Source of the DNA: Chrysogorgia sp. JL179-B06
Lineage: Eukaryota; Cnidaria; Anthozoa; Scleralcyonacea; Chrysogorgiidae
Length of the DNA stretch: 64,000 nt
Direction of reading: 5' to 3'
Assembly (NCBI GenBank): GCA_035772405.1
Contig: JAYKKM010000043.1
Coordinates: 1,530,001-1,594,000 of the forward strand
Shown piece after piece: positions 25,801-39,110 of the stretch. Every line of letters starts with the position of its first letter. Position 1 is the stretch's first letter. The translations under genes were made by a program, and so were the position numbers. Below the pieces are notes generated by a model. It was not told the DNA's origin and ran no database searches. It saw only the letters and a program-made list of their open reading frames with translations.

Positions 25801-28800
25801 AAAAACTTTAAGTTACGCCAAAAAACTTTAAGTCGCACCAAAAAACTTTAAGTCACACCAAAAAACTTTAAGACGCACCAACAAACTTTAAGTCGCACCA
25901 AAAAACTTTAAGACGCACCAAAAAACTTTAAGTCGCACCAAAAAACTTTAAGTCGCACCAACAAACTTTAAGTCGCATCAAAAAACTTTAAATCGCACCA
26001 AAAAACTTTAAGTCGCACCAAAAAACTTTAAGAAGACTAACCAAAAAACTTTAGGTCACGCCAAAAACTTTAAGTCACGCCAAAAAACTTCGCACCAACA
26101 AACTTTAAGTCGCACCAAAAAACTTTAAGTCGCACCAAAAAACGTTAAGTCACGCCAAAAAACTTTAAGTCACTCCATGAAACTTTAAAGTCGCTCCAAA
26201 AAATTTTAAGTCGCACCAACAAACTTTAAGTCGCACCGAAAAACTTTAAGTCGCACGAAAAAACTTTAAGTCGCACAAAAAACTTTAAGTCGCACCAAAA
26301 AACTAAGTCGCACCAAAAAACTTTAAATCTCACCAAAAAACTTTAAATCGCACCAAAAAACTTTAAGTCGCACCAAAAAACTTTAAGTCGCACCAAAAAA
26401 CTTTAAGTCGCACCAACAAACTTTAAGTCGCATCAAAAAACTTTAAGTCGCACCAAAAAACTTTAAGTCGCACCAAAAAACTTTAAGTCGCACCAAAAAA
26501 CTTCGCACCAACAAACTTTAAGTCGCACCAAAAAACTTTAAGTCGCACCAAAAAACTTTAAGTCACGCCAAAAAACTTTAAGTCACGCCATGAAACTTTA
26601 AAGTCGCACCAAAAAACTTTATCGTACCAAAAAACTTTGAGTCGCACCAAAAACTTTAAGTCGCATCAAAAACTAAGTCCGCCAAAAAACTTTAAGTCGC
26701 ACCAAAAATTTTAAGTCGCACCAACAAACTTTCAGTAGCACCAAAAAACTTTAAGTCGCACCAAAAAACTTTAAATCTCACCAAAAAACTTTAAATCGCA
26801 CCAAAAAACTTTAAGTCGCTCCAAAAAATTTTAAGTTACGCCAAAAAACTTTAAGTCGCACCAAAAAACTTTAAGTCACACCAAAAAACTTTAAGACGCA
26901 CCAACAAACTTTAAGTCGCACCAAAAAACTTTAAGACGCACCAAAAAACTTTAAGTCGCACCAAAAAACTTTAAGTCGCACCAAAAAACTTTAAGTCGCC
27001 TCATAAAACTTTAAGTCGCACCAAAAAAATTTATGTCGCATCAAAAACTAAGTCCGCCAAAAAACTTTAAATCTCACCAAAAAACTTTAAATCGCACCAA
27101 AAAACTTTAAGTCGCTCCAAAAAATTTTAAGTTACGCCAAAAAACATTAAGTCGCACCAAAAAACTTTAAGTCACACCAAAAAACTTTAAGACGCACCAA
27201 CAAACTTTAAGTCGCACCAAAAAACTTTAAGTCGCACCAAAAAACTTTAAGTCGCACCAAAAAACTTTAAGTCGTACCAACAAACTTTAAGTCGCATCAA
27301 AAAACTTTAAGTCTTACCAACAAACTTTAAGTCGCATCAAAAAACTTTAATTTCGCACCAAAAAACTTTAAGTCGCACCAAAAAACTTTAAGTCGCACCA
27401 AAAAACTTTAAGTCGCACCAAAAAACTTTAAGTCGCACCAAAAAACTTTAAGTCGCCTCATAAAACTTTAAGTCGCACCAAAAAAAATTTATGTCGCATC
27501 AAAAACTAAGTCCGCCAAAAAAACTTTAAATCTCACCAAAAAACTTTAAATCGCACCAAAAAACTTTAAGTCGCTCCAAAAAATTTTAAGTTACGCCAAA
27601 AAACATTAAGTCGCACCAAAAAACTTTAAGTCACACCAAAAAACTTTAAGACGCACCAACAAACTTTAAGTCGCACCAAAAAACTTTAAGTCGCACCAAA
27701 AAACTTTAAGTCGCACCAAAAAACTTTAAGTCGCACCAACAAACTTTAAGTCGCATCAAAAAACTTTAAGTCGCACCAACAAACTTTAAGTCGCATCAAA
27801 AAACTTTAAGTCGCACCAAAAAACTTTAAGTCGCACCAAAAAACTTTAAGTCGCACCAAAAAACTTCGCACCAACAAACTTTAAGTCGCACCAAAAAACT
27901 TTAAGTCGCACCAAAAAACTTTAAGTCACGCCAAAAAACTTTAAGTCACGCCATGAAACTTTAAAGTCGCACCAAAAAACTTTATCGTACCAAAAAACTT
28001 TGAGTCGCACCAAAAACTTTAAGTCGCATCAAAAACTAAGTCCGCCAAAAAACTTTAAGTCGCACCAAAAAAATTTATGTCGCATCAAAAACTAAGTCCG
28101 CCAAAAAACTTTAAATCTCACCAAAAAACTTTAAATCGCACCAAAAAACTTTAAGTCGCTCCAAAAAATTTTAAGTTACGCCAAAAAACTTTAAATCTCA
28201 CCAAAAAACTTTAAGTCACACCAAAAAACTTTAAGACGCACCAACAAACTTTAAGTCGCACCAAAAAACTTTAAGTCGCACCAAAAAACTTTAAGTCGCA
28301 CCAAAAAACTTTAAGTCGCACCAACAAACTTTAAGTCGCATCAAAAAACTTTAAGTCGCACCAACAAACTTTAAGTCGCATCAAAAAACTTTAAGTCGCA
28401 CCAAAAAACTTTAAGTCGCACCAAAAAACTTTAAGTCGCACCAAAAAACTTTAAGTCGCACCAAAAAACTTTAAGTCGCACCAAAAAACTTTAAGTCGCC
28501 TCATAAAACTTTAAGTCGCACCAAAAAAATTTATGTCGCATCAAAAACTAAGTCCGCCAAAAAACTTTAAATCTCACCAAAAAACTTTAAATCGCACCAA
28601 AAAACTTTAAGTCGCTCCAAAAAATTTTAAGTTACGCCAAAAAACATTAAGTCGCACCAAAAAACTTTAAGTCACACCATAAAACTTTAAGACGCACCAA
28701 CAAACTTTAAGTCGCACCAAAAAACTTTAAGTCGCACCAAAAAACTTTAAGTCGCACCAAAAAACTTCGCACCAACAAACTTTAAGTCGCACCAAAAAAC

Positions 28801-31800
28801 TTTAAGTCGCACCAAAAAACTTTAAGTCACGCCAAAAAACTTTAAGTCACGCCATGAAACTTTAAAGTCGCACCAAAAAACTTTATCGTACCAAAAAACT
28901 TTGAGTCGCACCAAAAACTTTAAGTCGCATCAAAAACTAAGTCCGCCTAAAAACTTTAAGTCGCACCAAAAATCTTTAAGTCGCACCAACAAACTTTCAG
29001 TCGCACCAAAAAACTTTAAGTCGCACCAAAAAACTTTAAATCTCACCAAAAAACTTTAAATCGCACCAAAAAAACTAAGTCGCTCCAAAAAACTTTAAGT
29101 AACACCAAAAAACTTTAAGTCGCACCAAAAAACTTTAAGTCGCACCAAAAAACTTTAAGTCGCACCAACAAACTTTAAGTCGCATCAAAAAACTTTAAGT
29201 CGCACCAACAAACTTTAAGTCGCATCAAAAAACTTTAAGTCGCACCAAAAAACTTTAAGTCACGCTAAAAAACTTTAAGTCGCTCCAAAAAACTTTAAAT
29301 CGCACCAAAAAACTTTAAGTCGCACCAAAAAACTTTAAGTCGCACCAACAAACTTTAAGTCGCACCAAAAAACTTTAAGTCGCACCAAAAAACTTTAAGT
29401 CGCATCAAAAAACTTTAAGTCGCACCAAAAAACTTTAAGTCGCACCAAAAAACTTTAAGTCGCACCAAAAAACTTCGCACCAACAAACTTTAAGTCGCAC
29501 CAAAAAACTTTAAGTCGCACCAAAAAACTTTAAGTCACGCCAAAAAACTTTAAGTCACGCCATGAAACTTTAAGACGCACCAACAAACTTTAAGTCGCAC
29601 CAAAAAACTTTAAATCTCACCAAAAAACTTTAAATCGCACCAAAAAACTTTAAGTCGCTCCAAAAAACTTTAAGTCACACCAAAAAACTTTAAGACGCAC
29701 CAACAAACTTTAAGTCGCATCAAAAAACTTTAAGTCGCACCAAAAAACTTTAAGTCGCACCAAAAAAATTTAAGTCGCACCAAAAAACTTTAAGTCGCAC
29801 CAACAAACTTTAAGTCGCATCAAAAAACTTTAAGTCGCACCAAAAAACTTTAAGTCGCACCAAAAAACTTTAAGTCGCACCAAAAAACTTCGCACCAACA
29901 AACTTTAAGTCGCACCAAAAAACTTTAAGTCGCACCAAAAAACTTTAAGTCGCACCAAAAAACTTCGCACCAACAAACTTTAAGTCACGCCATGAAACTT
30001 TAAAGTCGCACCAAAAAACTTTATCGTACCAAAAAACTTTGAGTCGCACCAAAAACTTTAAGTCGCATCAAAAACTAAGTCCGCCAAAAAACTTTAAGTC
30101 GCACCAAAAAACTTCGCACCAACAAACTTTAAGTCGCACCAAAAAACTTTAAGTCGCTCCAAAAAACTTTAAGTCGCACAAAAAACTTTAAGTGGCACCA
30201 AAAAACTTTAAGTTGCACCAAAAAACTTTAAGTCGCACCAAAAAACTTTAAGTCGCACCAAAAAACATTAAGTCTCACCAAAAAACTTTAAGTCGCACCA
30301 AAAAACTTTAAGTCACGCCAAAAACTTTCATGTCGCACCATAAAACATTAAGTCGCACCAAAAAATTTTAAGTCGCACCAAAAAACTTTAAGTCGCACCA
30401 AAAAACTTTAAGTCGCACCAAAAAACTTTAAGTCGCACCAAAAAACTTTAAGTCGCCTCATAAAACTTTAAGTCGCACCAAAAAAATTTATGTCGCATCA
30501 AAAACTAAGTCCGCCAAAAAACTTTAAATCTCACCAAAAAACTTTAAATCGCACCAAAAAACTTTAAGTCGCTCCAAAAAATTTTAAGTTACGCCAAAAA
30601 ACATTAAGTCGCACCAAAAAACTTTAAGTCACACCAAAAAACTTTAAGACGCACCAACAAACTTTAAGTCGCACCAAAAAACTTTAAGTCGCACCAAAAA
30701 ACTTTAAGTCGCACCAAAAAACTTTAAGTCGCACCAACAAACTTTAAGTCGCATCAAAAAACTTTAAGTCGCACCAACAAACTTTAAGTCGCATCAAAAA
30801 ACTTTAAGTCGCACCAAAAAACTTTAAGTCGCACCAAAAAACTTTAAGTCGCACCAAAAAACTTCGCACCAACAAACTTTAAGTCGCACCAAAAAACTTT
30901 AAGTCGCACCAAAAAACTTTAAGTCACGCCAAAAAACTTTAAGTCACGCCATGAAACTTTAAAGTCGCACCAAAAAACTTTATCGTACCAAAAAACTTTG
31001 AGTCGCACCAAAAACTTTAAGTCGCATCAAAAACTAAGTCCGCCAAAAAACTTTAAGTCGCACCAAAAAAATTTATGTCGCATCAAAAACTAAGTCCGCC
31101 AAAAAACTTTAAATCTCACCAAAAAACTTTAAATCGCACCAAAAAACTTTAAGTCGCTCCAAAAAATTTTAAGTTACGCCAAAAAACATTAAGTCGCACC
31201 AAAAAACTTTAAGTCACACCAAAAAACTTTAAGACGCACCAAACAAACTTTAAGTCGCACCAAAAAACTTTAAGTCGCACCAAAAAACTTTAAGTCGCAC
31301 CAAAAAACTTTAAGTCGCACCAACAAACTTTAAGTCGCATCAAAAAACTTTAAGTCGCACCAACAAACTTTAAGTCGCATCAAAAAACTTTAAGTCGCAC
31401 CAAAAAACTTTAAGTCGCACCAAAAAACTTTAAGTCGCACCAAAAAACTTTAAGTCGCACCAAAAAACTTTAAGTCGCACCAAAAAACTTTAAGTCGCCT
31501 CATAAAACTTTAAGTCGCACCAAAAAAATTTATGTCGCATCAAAAACTAAGTCCGCCAAAAAACTTTAAATCTCACCAAAAAACTTTAAATCGCACCAAA
31601 AAACTTTAAGTCGCTCCAAAAAATTTTAAGTTACGCCAAAAAACATTAAGTCGCACCAAAAAACTTTAAGTCACACCATAAAACTTTAAGACGCACCAAC
31701 AAACTTTAAGTCGCACCAAAAAACTTTAAGTCGCACCAAAAAACTTTAAGTCGCACCAAAAAACTTTAAGTCGCACCAACAAACTTTAAGTCGCATCAAA

Positions 31801-34800
31801 AAACTTTAAGTCGCACCAACAAACTTTAAGTCGCATCAAAAAACTTTAAGTCGCACCAAAAAACTTTAAGTCGCACCAAAAAACTTTAAGTCGCACCAAA
31901 AAACTTCGCACCAACAAACTTTAAGTCGCACCAAAAAACTTTAAGTCGCACCAAAAAACTTTAAGTCACGCCAAAAAACTTTAAGTCACGCCATGAAACT
32001 TTAAAGTCGCACCAAAAAACTTTATCGTACCAAAAAACTTTGAGTCGCACCAAAAACTTTAAGTCGCATCAAAAACTAAGTCCGCCAAAAAACTTTAAGT
32101 CGCACCAAAAATCTTTAAGTCGCACCAACAAACTTTCAGTCGCACCAAAAAACTTTAAGTCGCACCAAAAAACTTTAAATCTCACCAAAAAACTTTAAAT
32201 CGCACCAAAAAAACTAAATCGCTCCAAAAAACTTTAAGTAACACCAAAAAACTTTAAGTCGCACCAAAAAACTTTAAGTCGCACCAAAAAACTTTAAGTC
32301 GCACCAACAAACTTTAAGTCGCATCAAAAAACTTTAAGTCGCACCAACAAACTTTAAGTCGCATCAAAAAACTTTAAGTCGCACCAAAAAACTTTAAGTC
32401 ACGCTAAAAAACTTTAAGTCGCTCCAAAAAACTTTAAATCGCATCAAAAAACTTTAAGTCGCACCAAAAAACTTTAAGTCGCACCAACAAACTTTAAGTC
32501 GCACCAAAAAACTTTAAGTCGCACCAAAAAACTTTAAGTCGCATCAAAAAACTTTAAGTCGCACCAAAAAACTTTAAGTCGCACCAAAAAACTTTAAGTC
32601 GCACCAAAAAACTTCGCACCAACAAACTTTAAGTCGCACCAAAAAACTTTAAGTCGCACCAAAAAACTTTAAGTCACGCCAAAAAACTTTAAGTCACGCC
32701 ATGAAACTTTAAGACGCACCAACAAACTTTAAGTCGCACCAAAAAACTTTAAATCTCACCAAAAAACTTTAAATCGCACCAAAAAACTTTAAGTCGCTCC
32801 AAAAAACTTTAAGTCACACCAAAAAACTTTAAGACGCACCAACAAACTTTAAGTCGCATCAAAAAACTTTAAGTCGCACCAAAAAAACTTTAAGTCGCAC
32901 CAAAAAAATTTAAGTCGCACCAAAAAACTTTAAGTCGCACCAACAAACTTTAAGTCGCATCAAAAAACTTTAAGTCGCACCAAAAAACTTTAAGTCGCAC
33001 CAAAAAACTTTAAGTCGCACCAAAAAACTTCGCACCAACAAACTTTAAGTCGCACCAAAAAACTTTAAGTCGCACCAAAAAACTTTAAGTCGCACCAAAA
33101 AACTTCGCACCAACAAACTTTAAGTCACGCCATGAAACTTTAAAGTCGCACCAAAAAACTTTATCGTACCAAAAAACTTTGAGTCGCACCAAAAACTTTA
33201 AGTCGCATCAAAAACTAAGTCCGCCAAAAAACTTTAAGTCGCACCAAAAAACTTCGCACCAAAAAACTTTAAGTTGCACCAAAAAACTTTAAGTCGCACC
33301 AAAAAACTTTAAGTCGCACCAAAAAACATTAAGTCTCACCAAAAAACTTTAAGTCGCACCAAAAAACTTTAAGTCACGCCAAAAACTTTCATGTCGCACC
33401 ATAAAACATTAAGTCGCACCAAAAAATTTTAAGTCATGCCAAAAAACTTCGCACCATGAAACTTTAAGTCGCACCAAAAAACTTTAAGTCGCTCCAAAAA
33501 ATTTTAAGTCGCACAAAAAACTTTAAGTGGCACCAAAAAACTTTAAGTCGCTCCAAAAAATTTTAAGTCGCACAAAAAACTTTAAGTGGCACCAACAAAC
33601 TTTAAGTCGCATCAAAAAACTTTAAGTCGCACGAAAAAACTTTAAGTCGCATCATAAAACTTTAAGTAGCACCAAAAAAATTTAAGTCGCACCAAAAAAC
33701 TTCAAGTCGCACCAAAAAACTTTAAGTCAGGCCAAAAACTTTAAGTCGCACCAAAAAAACTTTAAGTCACACCAAAAAACTTTAAGACGCACCAACAAAC
33801 TTTAAGTCGCACCAAAAAACTTTAAGTCGCACCAAAAAACTTTAAGTCGCACCAAAAAACTTTAAGTCACACCAACAAACTTTAAGTCGCATCAAAAAAC
33901 TTTAAGTCGCACCAAAAAACTTTAAGTCGCACCAAAAAACTTTAAGTCGCACCAAAAAACTTCGCACCAACAAACTTTAAGTCGCACCAAAAAACTTTAA
34001 GTCGCACCAAAAAACTTTAAGTCGCACCAAAAAACTTCGCACCAACAAATTTAAGTCACGCCATGAAACTTTAAAGTCGCACCAAAAAACTTTATCGTAC
34101 CAAAAAACTTTGAGTCGCACCAAAAACTTTAAGTCGCATCAAAAACTAAGTCCGCCAAAAAACTTTAAGTCGCACCAAAAAACTTCGCACCAACAAACTT
34201 TAAGTCGCACCAAAAAACTTTAAGTCACGCCAAAAAACTTTAAGTCACTCCATGAAACTTTAAAGTCGCACCAACAAACTTTAAGTCGCACCGAAAAACT
34301 TTAAGTCGCACGAAAAAATTTTAAGTCGCACAAAAAACTTTAAGTCGCACCAAAAAACTTTAAGTCACACCAAAAAACTTTAAGACGCACCAACAAACTT
34401 TAAGTCGCACCAAAAAACTTTAAGTCGCACCAAAAAACTTTAAGTCGCACCAAAAAACTTTAAGTCGCACCAACAAACTTTAAGTCGCATCAAAAAACTT
34501 TAAGTCGCACCAACAAACTTTAAGTCGCATCAAAAAACTTTTAGTCGCACGAAAAAAACTTTAAGTCGCACCAAAAAAACTTTAAGTCGCACCAAAAAAC
34601 TTCGCACCAACAAACTTTAAGTCGCACCAAAAAACTTTAAGTCGCACCAAAAAACTTTAAGTCGCACCAAAAAACTTCGCACCAACAAACTTTAAGTCAC
34701 GCCATGAAACTTTAAAGTCGCACCAAAAAACTTTATCGTACCAAAAAACTTTGAGTCGCACCAAAAACTTTAAGTCGCATCAAAAACTAAGTCCGCCAAA

Positions 34801-36809
34801 AAACTTTAAGTCGCACCAAAAAACTTCGCACCAACAAACTTTAAGTCGCACCAAAAAACTTTAAGTCACGCCAAAAAACTTTAAGTCACTCCATGAAACT
34901 TTAAAGTCGCACCAACAAACTTTAAGTCGCACCGAAAAACTTTAAGTCGCACGAAAAAACTTTAAGTCGCACAAAAAACTTTAAGTCGCACCAAAAAACT
35001 TTAAGTCACACCAAAAAACTTTAAGACGCACCAACAAACTTTAAGTCGCACCAAAAAACTTTAAGTCGCACCAAAAAACTTTAAGTCGCACCAAAAAACT
35101 TTAAGTCGCACCAAAAAACTTCGCACCAACAAACTTTAAGTCACGCCATGAAACTTTAAAGTCGCACCAAAAAACTTTATCGTACCAAAAAACTTTGAGT
35201 CGCACCAAAAACTTTAAGTCGCATCAAAAACTAAGTCCGCCAAAAAACTTTAAGTCGCACCAAAAAACTTCGCACCAACAAACTTTAAGTCGCACCAAAA
35301 AACTTTAAGTCACGCCAAAAAACTTTAAGTCACTCCATGAAACTTTAAAGTCGCACCAACAAACTTTAAGTCGCACCGAAAAACTTTAAGTCGCACGAAA
35401 AAACTTTAAGTCGCACAAAAAACTTTAAGTCGCACCAAAAAACTTTAAGTCACACCAAAAAACTTTAAGACGCACCAACAAACTTTAAGTCGCACCAAAA
35501 AACTTTAAGTCGCACCAAAAAACTTTAAGTCACACCAAAAAACTTTAAGTCGCACCAACAAACTTTAAGTCGCATCAAAAAACTTTAAGTCGCACCAACA
35601 AACTTTAAGTCGCATCAAAAAACTTTTAGTCGCACCAAAAAACTTTAAGTCGCACCAAAAAACTTTAAGTCGCACCAAAAAACTTCGCACCAACAAACTT
35701 TAAGTCGCACCAAAAAACTTTAAGTCGCACCAAAAAACTTTAAGTCACGCCAAAAAACTTTAAGTCACGCCATGAAACTTTAAAGTCGCACCAAAAAACT
35801 TTATCGTACCAAAAAACTTTGAGTCGCACCAAAAACTTTAAGTCGCATCAAAAACTAAGTCCGCCAAAAAACTTTAAGTCGCACCAAAAATCTTTAAGTC
35901 GCACCAACAAACTTTCAGTCGCACCAAAAAACTTTAAGTCGCACCAAAAAACTTTAAATCTCACCAAAAAACTTTAAATCGCACCAAAAAAACTAAGTCG
36001 CTCCAAAAAACTTTAAGTTACACCAAAAAACTTTAAGTCGCACCAAAAAACTTTAAGTCGCACCAAAAAACTTTAAGTCGCACCAACAAACTTTAAGTCG
36101 CATCAAAAAACTTTAAGTCGCACCAACAAACTTTAAGTCGCATCAAAAAACTTTAAGTCGCACCAAAAAACTTTAAGTCACGCTAAAAAACTTTAAGTCG
36201 CTCCAAAAAACTTTAAATCGCACCAAAAAACTTTAAGTCGCACCAAAAAACTTTAAGTCGCACCAACAAACTTTAAGTCGCACCAAAAAACTTCGCACCA
36301 ACAAACTTTAAGTCGCACCAAAAAACTTTAAGTCGCACCAAAAAACTTTAAGTCACGCCAAAAAACTTTAAGTCACGCCATGAAACTTTAAAGTCGCACC
36401 AAAAAACTTTATCGTACAAAAAAATTTGAGTCGCACCAAAAACTTTAAGTCGCATCAAAAACTAAGTCCGCCAAAAAACTTTAAGTCGCACCAAAAATCT
36501 TTAAGTCGCACCAACAAACTTTCAGTCGCACCAAAAAACTTTAAGTCGCACCAAAAAACTTTAAATCTCACCAAAAAACTTTAAATCGCACCAAAAAAAC
36601 TAAGTCGCTCCAAAAAACTTTAAGTTACGCCAAAAAACTTTAAGTCGCACCAAAAAACTTTAAGTCGCACCAAAAAACTTTAAGTCGCACCAACAAACTT
36701 TAAGTCGCATCAAAAAACTTTAAGTCGCACCAACAAACTTTAAGTCGCATCAAAAAACTTTAAGTCGCACCAAAAAACTTTAAGTCACGCTAAAAAACTT
36801 TAAGTCGCT

Positions 36810-39110
36810 CCAAAAAACTTTAAATCTCACCAAAAAACTTTAAATCGCACCAAAAAAACTAAGTCGCACCAAAAAACTTTAAGTCGCACCAAAAAACTTT
36901 AAGTCGCACCAAAAAACTTTAAGTCGCACCAAAAAACATTAAGTCGCACCAACAAACTTTAAGTCGCACCAAAAAACTTCGCACCAACAAACTTTAAGTC
37001 GCACCAAAAAACTTTAAGTACCACCAAAAAACTTTAAGTCACGCCAAAAAAATTAAGTCGCACCAACAAACTTTAAGTCGCACCAAAAAACTTTAAGTCG
37101 CACCATATAACTTTTAGTAGCACCAAAAAACTTTAAGTCGCACAAAAAACTTTAAGTCGCACCAAAAAACTTTAAGTCGCACCAACAAACTTTAAGTCGC
37201 ACCAAAAAACTTTAAGTCGCTCCAAAAAACTTTAAGTCTCTCCAAAAAACTTAAAATCGCACCAAAAACTTTAAGTCGCACCAAAAAACTTTAAGTCGCA
37301 CTAACAAACTTGAAGTCGCACCAAAAAACTTTAAGTCGCACCAAAAAACTTTAAGTCGCACCAAAAAACTTTAAGTCGCACCAAAAAACTTTAAGTCGCA
37401 CCAAAAAACATTAAGTCGCACCAACAAACTTTAAGTCGCACCAAAAAACTTCGCACCAACAAACCTTAAGTCGCACCAAAAAACTTTAAGTAGCACCAAA
37501 AAACTTTAAGTCACGCCAAAAAAATTAAGTCGCACCAACAAACTTTAAGTCGCACCAAAAAACTTTAAGTCGCACCATATAACTTTTAGTAGCACCAAAA
37601 AACTTTAAGTCGCACAAAAAACTTTAAGTCGCACCAAAAAACTTTAAGTCGCACCAACAAACTTTAAGTCGCACCAAAAAACTTTAAGTCGCTCCAAAAA
37701 ACTTTAAGTCTCTCCAAAAAACTTAAAATCGCACCAAAAACTTTAAGTCGCACCCAAAAACTTTAAGTCGCACTAACAAACTTGAAGTCGCACCAAAAAA
37801 CTTTAAGTCGCACAAAAAAACTTTAAGTCGCACCAAAAAATTTTAAGTCGCACCAAAAAACTTTAAGTCGCACCAAAAAACATTAAGTCGCACCAACAAA
37901 CTTTAAGTCGCACCAAAAAACTTTAAGTCGCTCCAAAAAATTTTAAGTCGCACAAAAAACTTTAAGTGGCACCAACAAACATTAAGTCGCATCAAAAAAC
38001 TTTAAGTCGCACCAACAAACTTTAATTCGCATCAAAAAACTTTAAGTCGCACCAAAAAACTTTAAGTCGTACCAACAAACTTTAAGTCGCACCGAAAAAC
38101 TTTAAGTCGCACGAAAAAACTTTAAGTCGCATCATAAAACTTTAAGTAGCACCAAAAAAACTTTAAGTCGCACCATAAAACTTAAAGTCGCACCAAAAAA
38201 CTTTAAGTCACGCCAAAAACCTTCAAGTCGCACCAAAAAACTTTAAGTCAGGCCAAAAATTTTAAGTCGCACCAAAAACTTTAAGTCTCACCAAAAAACT
38301 TTAAGTCACGCCAAAAAATTTTAAGTCACGCCATGAAACTTTAAAGTCGCACCAAAAAACTTTAAGTCGTACCAAAAAACTTTGAGTCGCACCATTTAAG
38401 TCGCACCAACAAACTTTAAGTCGCACGAAAAAACTTTAAGTCGCATCATAAAACTTTAAGTAACACCAAAAAAATTTAAGTCGCACCAAAAAACTTCAAG
38501 TCGCACCAAAAAACTTTAAGTCAGGCCAAAAATTTTAAGTCGCACCAAAAACTTTAAGTCGCACAAAAAACTTTAAGTCGCACCAAAAAACTTTAAGTCG
38601 CACCAACAAACTTTAAGTCGCACGAAAAAACTTTAAGTCGCATCATAAAACTTTAAGCAGCACCAAAAAAAATTTAAGTCGCACCAAAAAACTTTAAGTC
38701 GCTCCAAAAAAATTTAGTCTCACCATAAAACTTTAAGTCGCACCAAAAAACTTTAAGTCGCACCAAAAAACTTTAAGTCGCACCAAAAAACTTTAAGTCG
38801 TGCCAAAAAACTTTAAGTCGCACCATAAAACTTTAAGTAGCACCAAAAAAAATTTAAGTCGTACGAAAAAACTTTAAGTCGCACCAAAAAACTTTAAGTC
38901 GCAACAAGAAACTTTAAGTCGCACCAAAAAACTTTATGTCGTACCAAAAAACTTTAAGTCGCAACAAGAAACTTTAAGTCGCACCAAAAAACTTTATGTC
39001 GTACCAAAAAACTTTAAGTCGCAACAAGAAACTTTAAGTCGCACCAAAAAACTTTAAGTCGGACCAAAAAACTTTAAGTCGCATCATAAAACTTTAAGTC
39101 CTGCCAAAAA
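36810..39110. repeat. Satellite subdomain duplicated about 16-17 kb to the right (copy 1)
   Basis: This subdomain contains variants rare elsewhere: CACCATATAACTTTTAG (37101 and 37573), CTCTCCAAAAAACTTAAAATC, CACTAACAAACTTGAAG, GCAACAAGAAAC (38901) and GTCGGACC/GTCCTGCC (39059-39110). The same ordered set recurs at about 53.0-56.2 kb. GCAACAAGAA is at 38901 and 55970, and GGACC at 39061 and 56130, both offset by 17,069 bp. Confidence 0.75.
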